Shown here: positions 12,958-12,985 of the stretch, piece by piece | Position numbering within the stretch: position 1 is the first letter of the stretch | Layout: every line of letters begins with the position of its first letter | NCBI GenBank assembly: GCA_900770685.1 | Contig: CAAGLC010000088.1 | Location: forward strand, 1-12,985 | Length of the DNA stretch: 12,985 nt | Source of the DNA: Clostridia bacterium | Lineage (GTDB): Bacteria > Bacillota > Clostridia > Christensenellales > Borkfalkiaceae | Direction of reading: 5' to 3' | Program-made: the position numbers and the translations under genes | Notes under the pieces: generated by a model | Database searches by the model: none | Told to the model about the DNA's origin: nothing | What the model saw: the letters and a program-made list of their open reading frames with translations, nothing else

Positions 12958-12985
12958 CCTTAAGTAACGGTAATGCACTGTAAAG

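Noticed and set aside
1..12985. CRISPR array, rRNA genes, known insertion-sequence transposase or toxin-antitoxin pair
   Set aside because: No regularly spaced repeats, no rRNA sequence, and no protein with DDE/HUH transposase or recognisable toxin features were seen; the recombinase is the only mobile-DNA enzyme.

Overview
The window looks like chromosomal DNA from a low-GC Gram-positive bacterium, most likely an uncultured gut-type Clostridia/Christensenellales relative. This is inferred from AGGAGG-type ribosome sites, consensus TTGACA/TATAAT promoters, a type III glutamine synthetase, a clostridial-style two-OB-fold SSB, an encoded tRNA CCA end, and a LexA-like box of the Firmicutes type. 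No species can be named from sequence alone. GATC is strikingly rare: four sites counted, against roughly 40-45 expected by composition.

Layout. (1) 1-1673: the 3' four fifths of a type III glutamine synthetase, entering from the left edge. (2) 1793-2962: an iron-dependent, butanol-dehydrogenase-like alcohol dehydrogenase with its own extended -10 promoter. (3) 3013-4134 (minus): a secreted lipoprotein with propeller-like repeats, under a near-perfect promoter. (4) 4135-4411: gene-free spacer with hairpins, a tandem repeat and a copy of the tRNA T-arm sequence. (5) 4412-4494 (minus): tRNA-Leu(GAG), whose promoter lies inside the 3' end of the next gene. (6) 4513-5094 (minus): a small membrane-anchored lytic transglycosylase. 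(7) 5267-6001 and 6821-9298 (plus): two membrane-anchored surface proteins sharing one plan (signal peptide, two SH3-like modules, C-terminal membrane helix, basic tail). The larger adds a long propeller-like ectodomain. A small sigma-region-4-like gene (6009-6506, minus) lies between them. (8) 9377-10876 (minus): an apparent two-gene operon of a NodB-type deacetylase and an SSB. (9) 11101-12606 (minus): a large serine recombinase, probably the left end of a mobile element continuing past the right edge, preceded by about 380 bp of unusually structured DNA.

How it fits together. Central nitrogen and redox enzymes lie on the left. The middle is dominated by cell-envelope functions: a lipoprotein, a transglycosylase, two SH3/propeller surface proteins and a deacetylase. 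Convergent genes share symmetrical terminators at 2975-3008, 6001-6036 and 9319-9353. The most unusual regulation is at 6507-6820: a promoter followed at once by a perfect 7-bp-arm palindrome matching the Gram-positive SOS box, then a second promoter placed so that the 825-residue surface protein would be read from a leaderless mRNA. The most unusual DNA architecture is at 12734-12936, where two roughly 60-bp inverted arms each carry an internal 10-mer in the same, not inverted, orientation.
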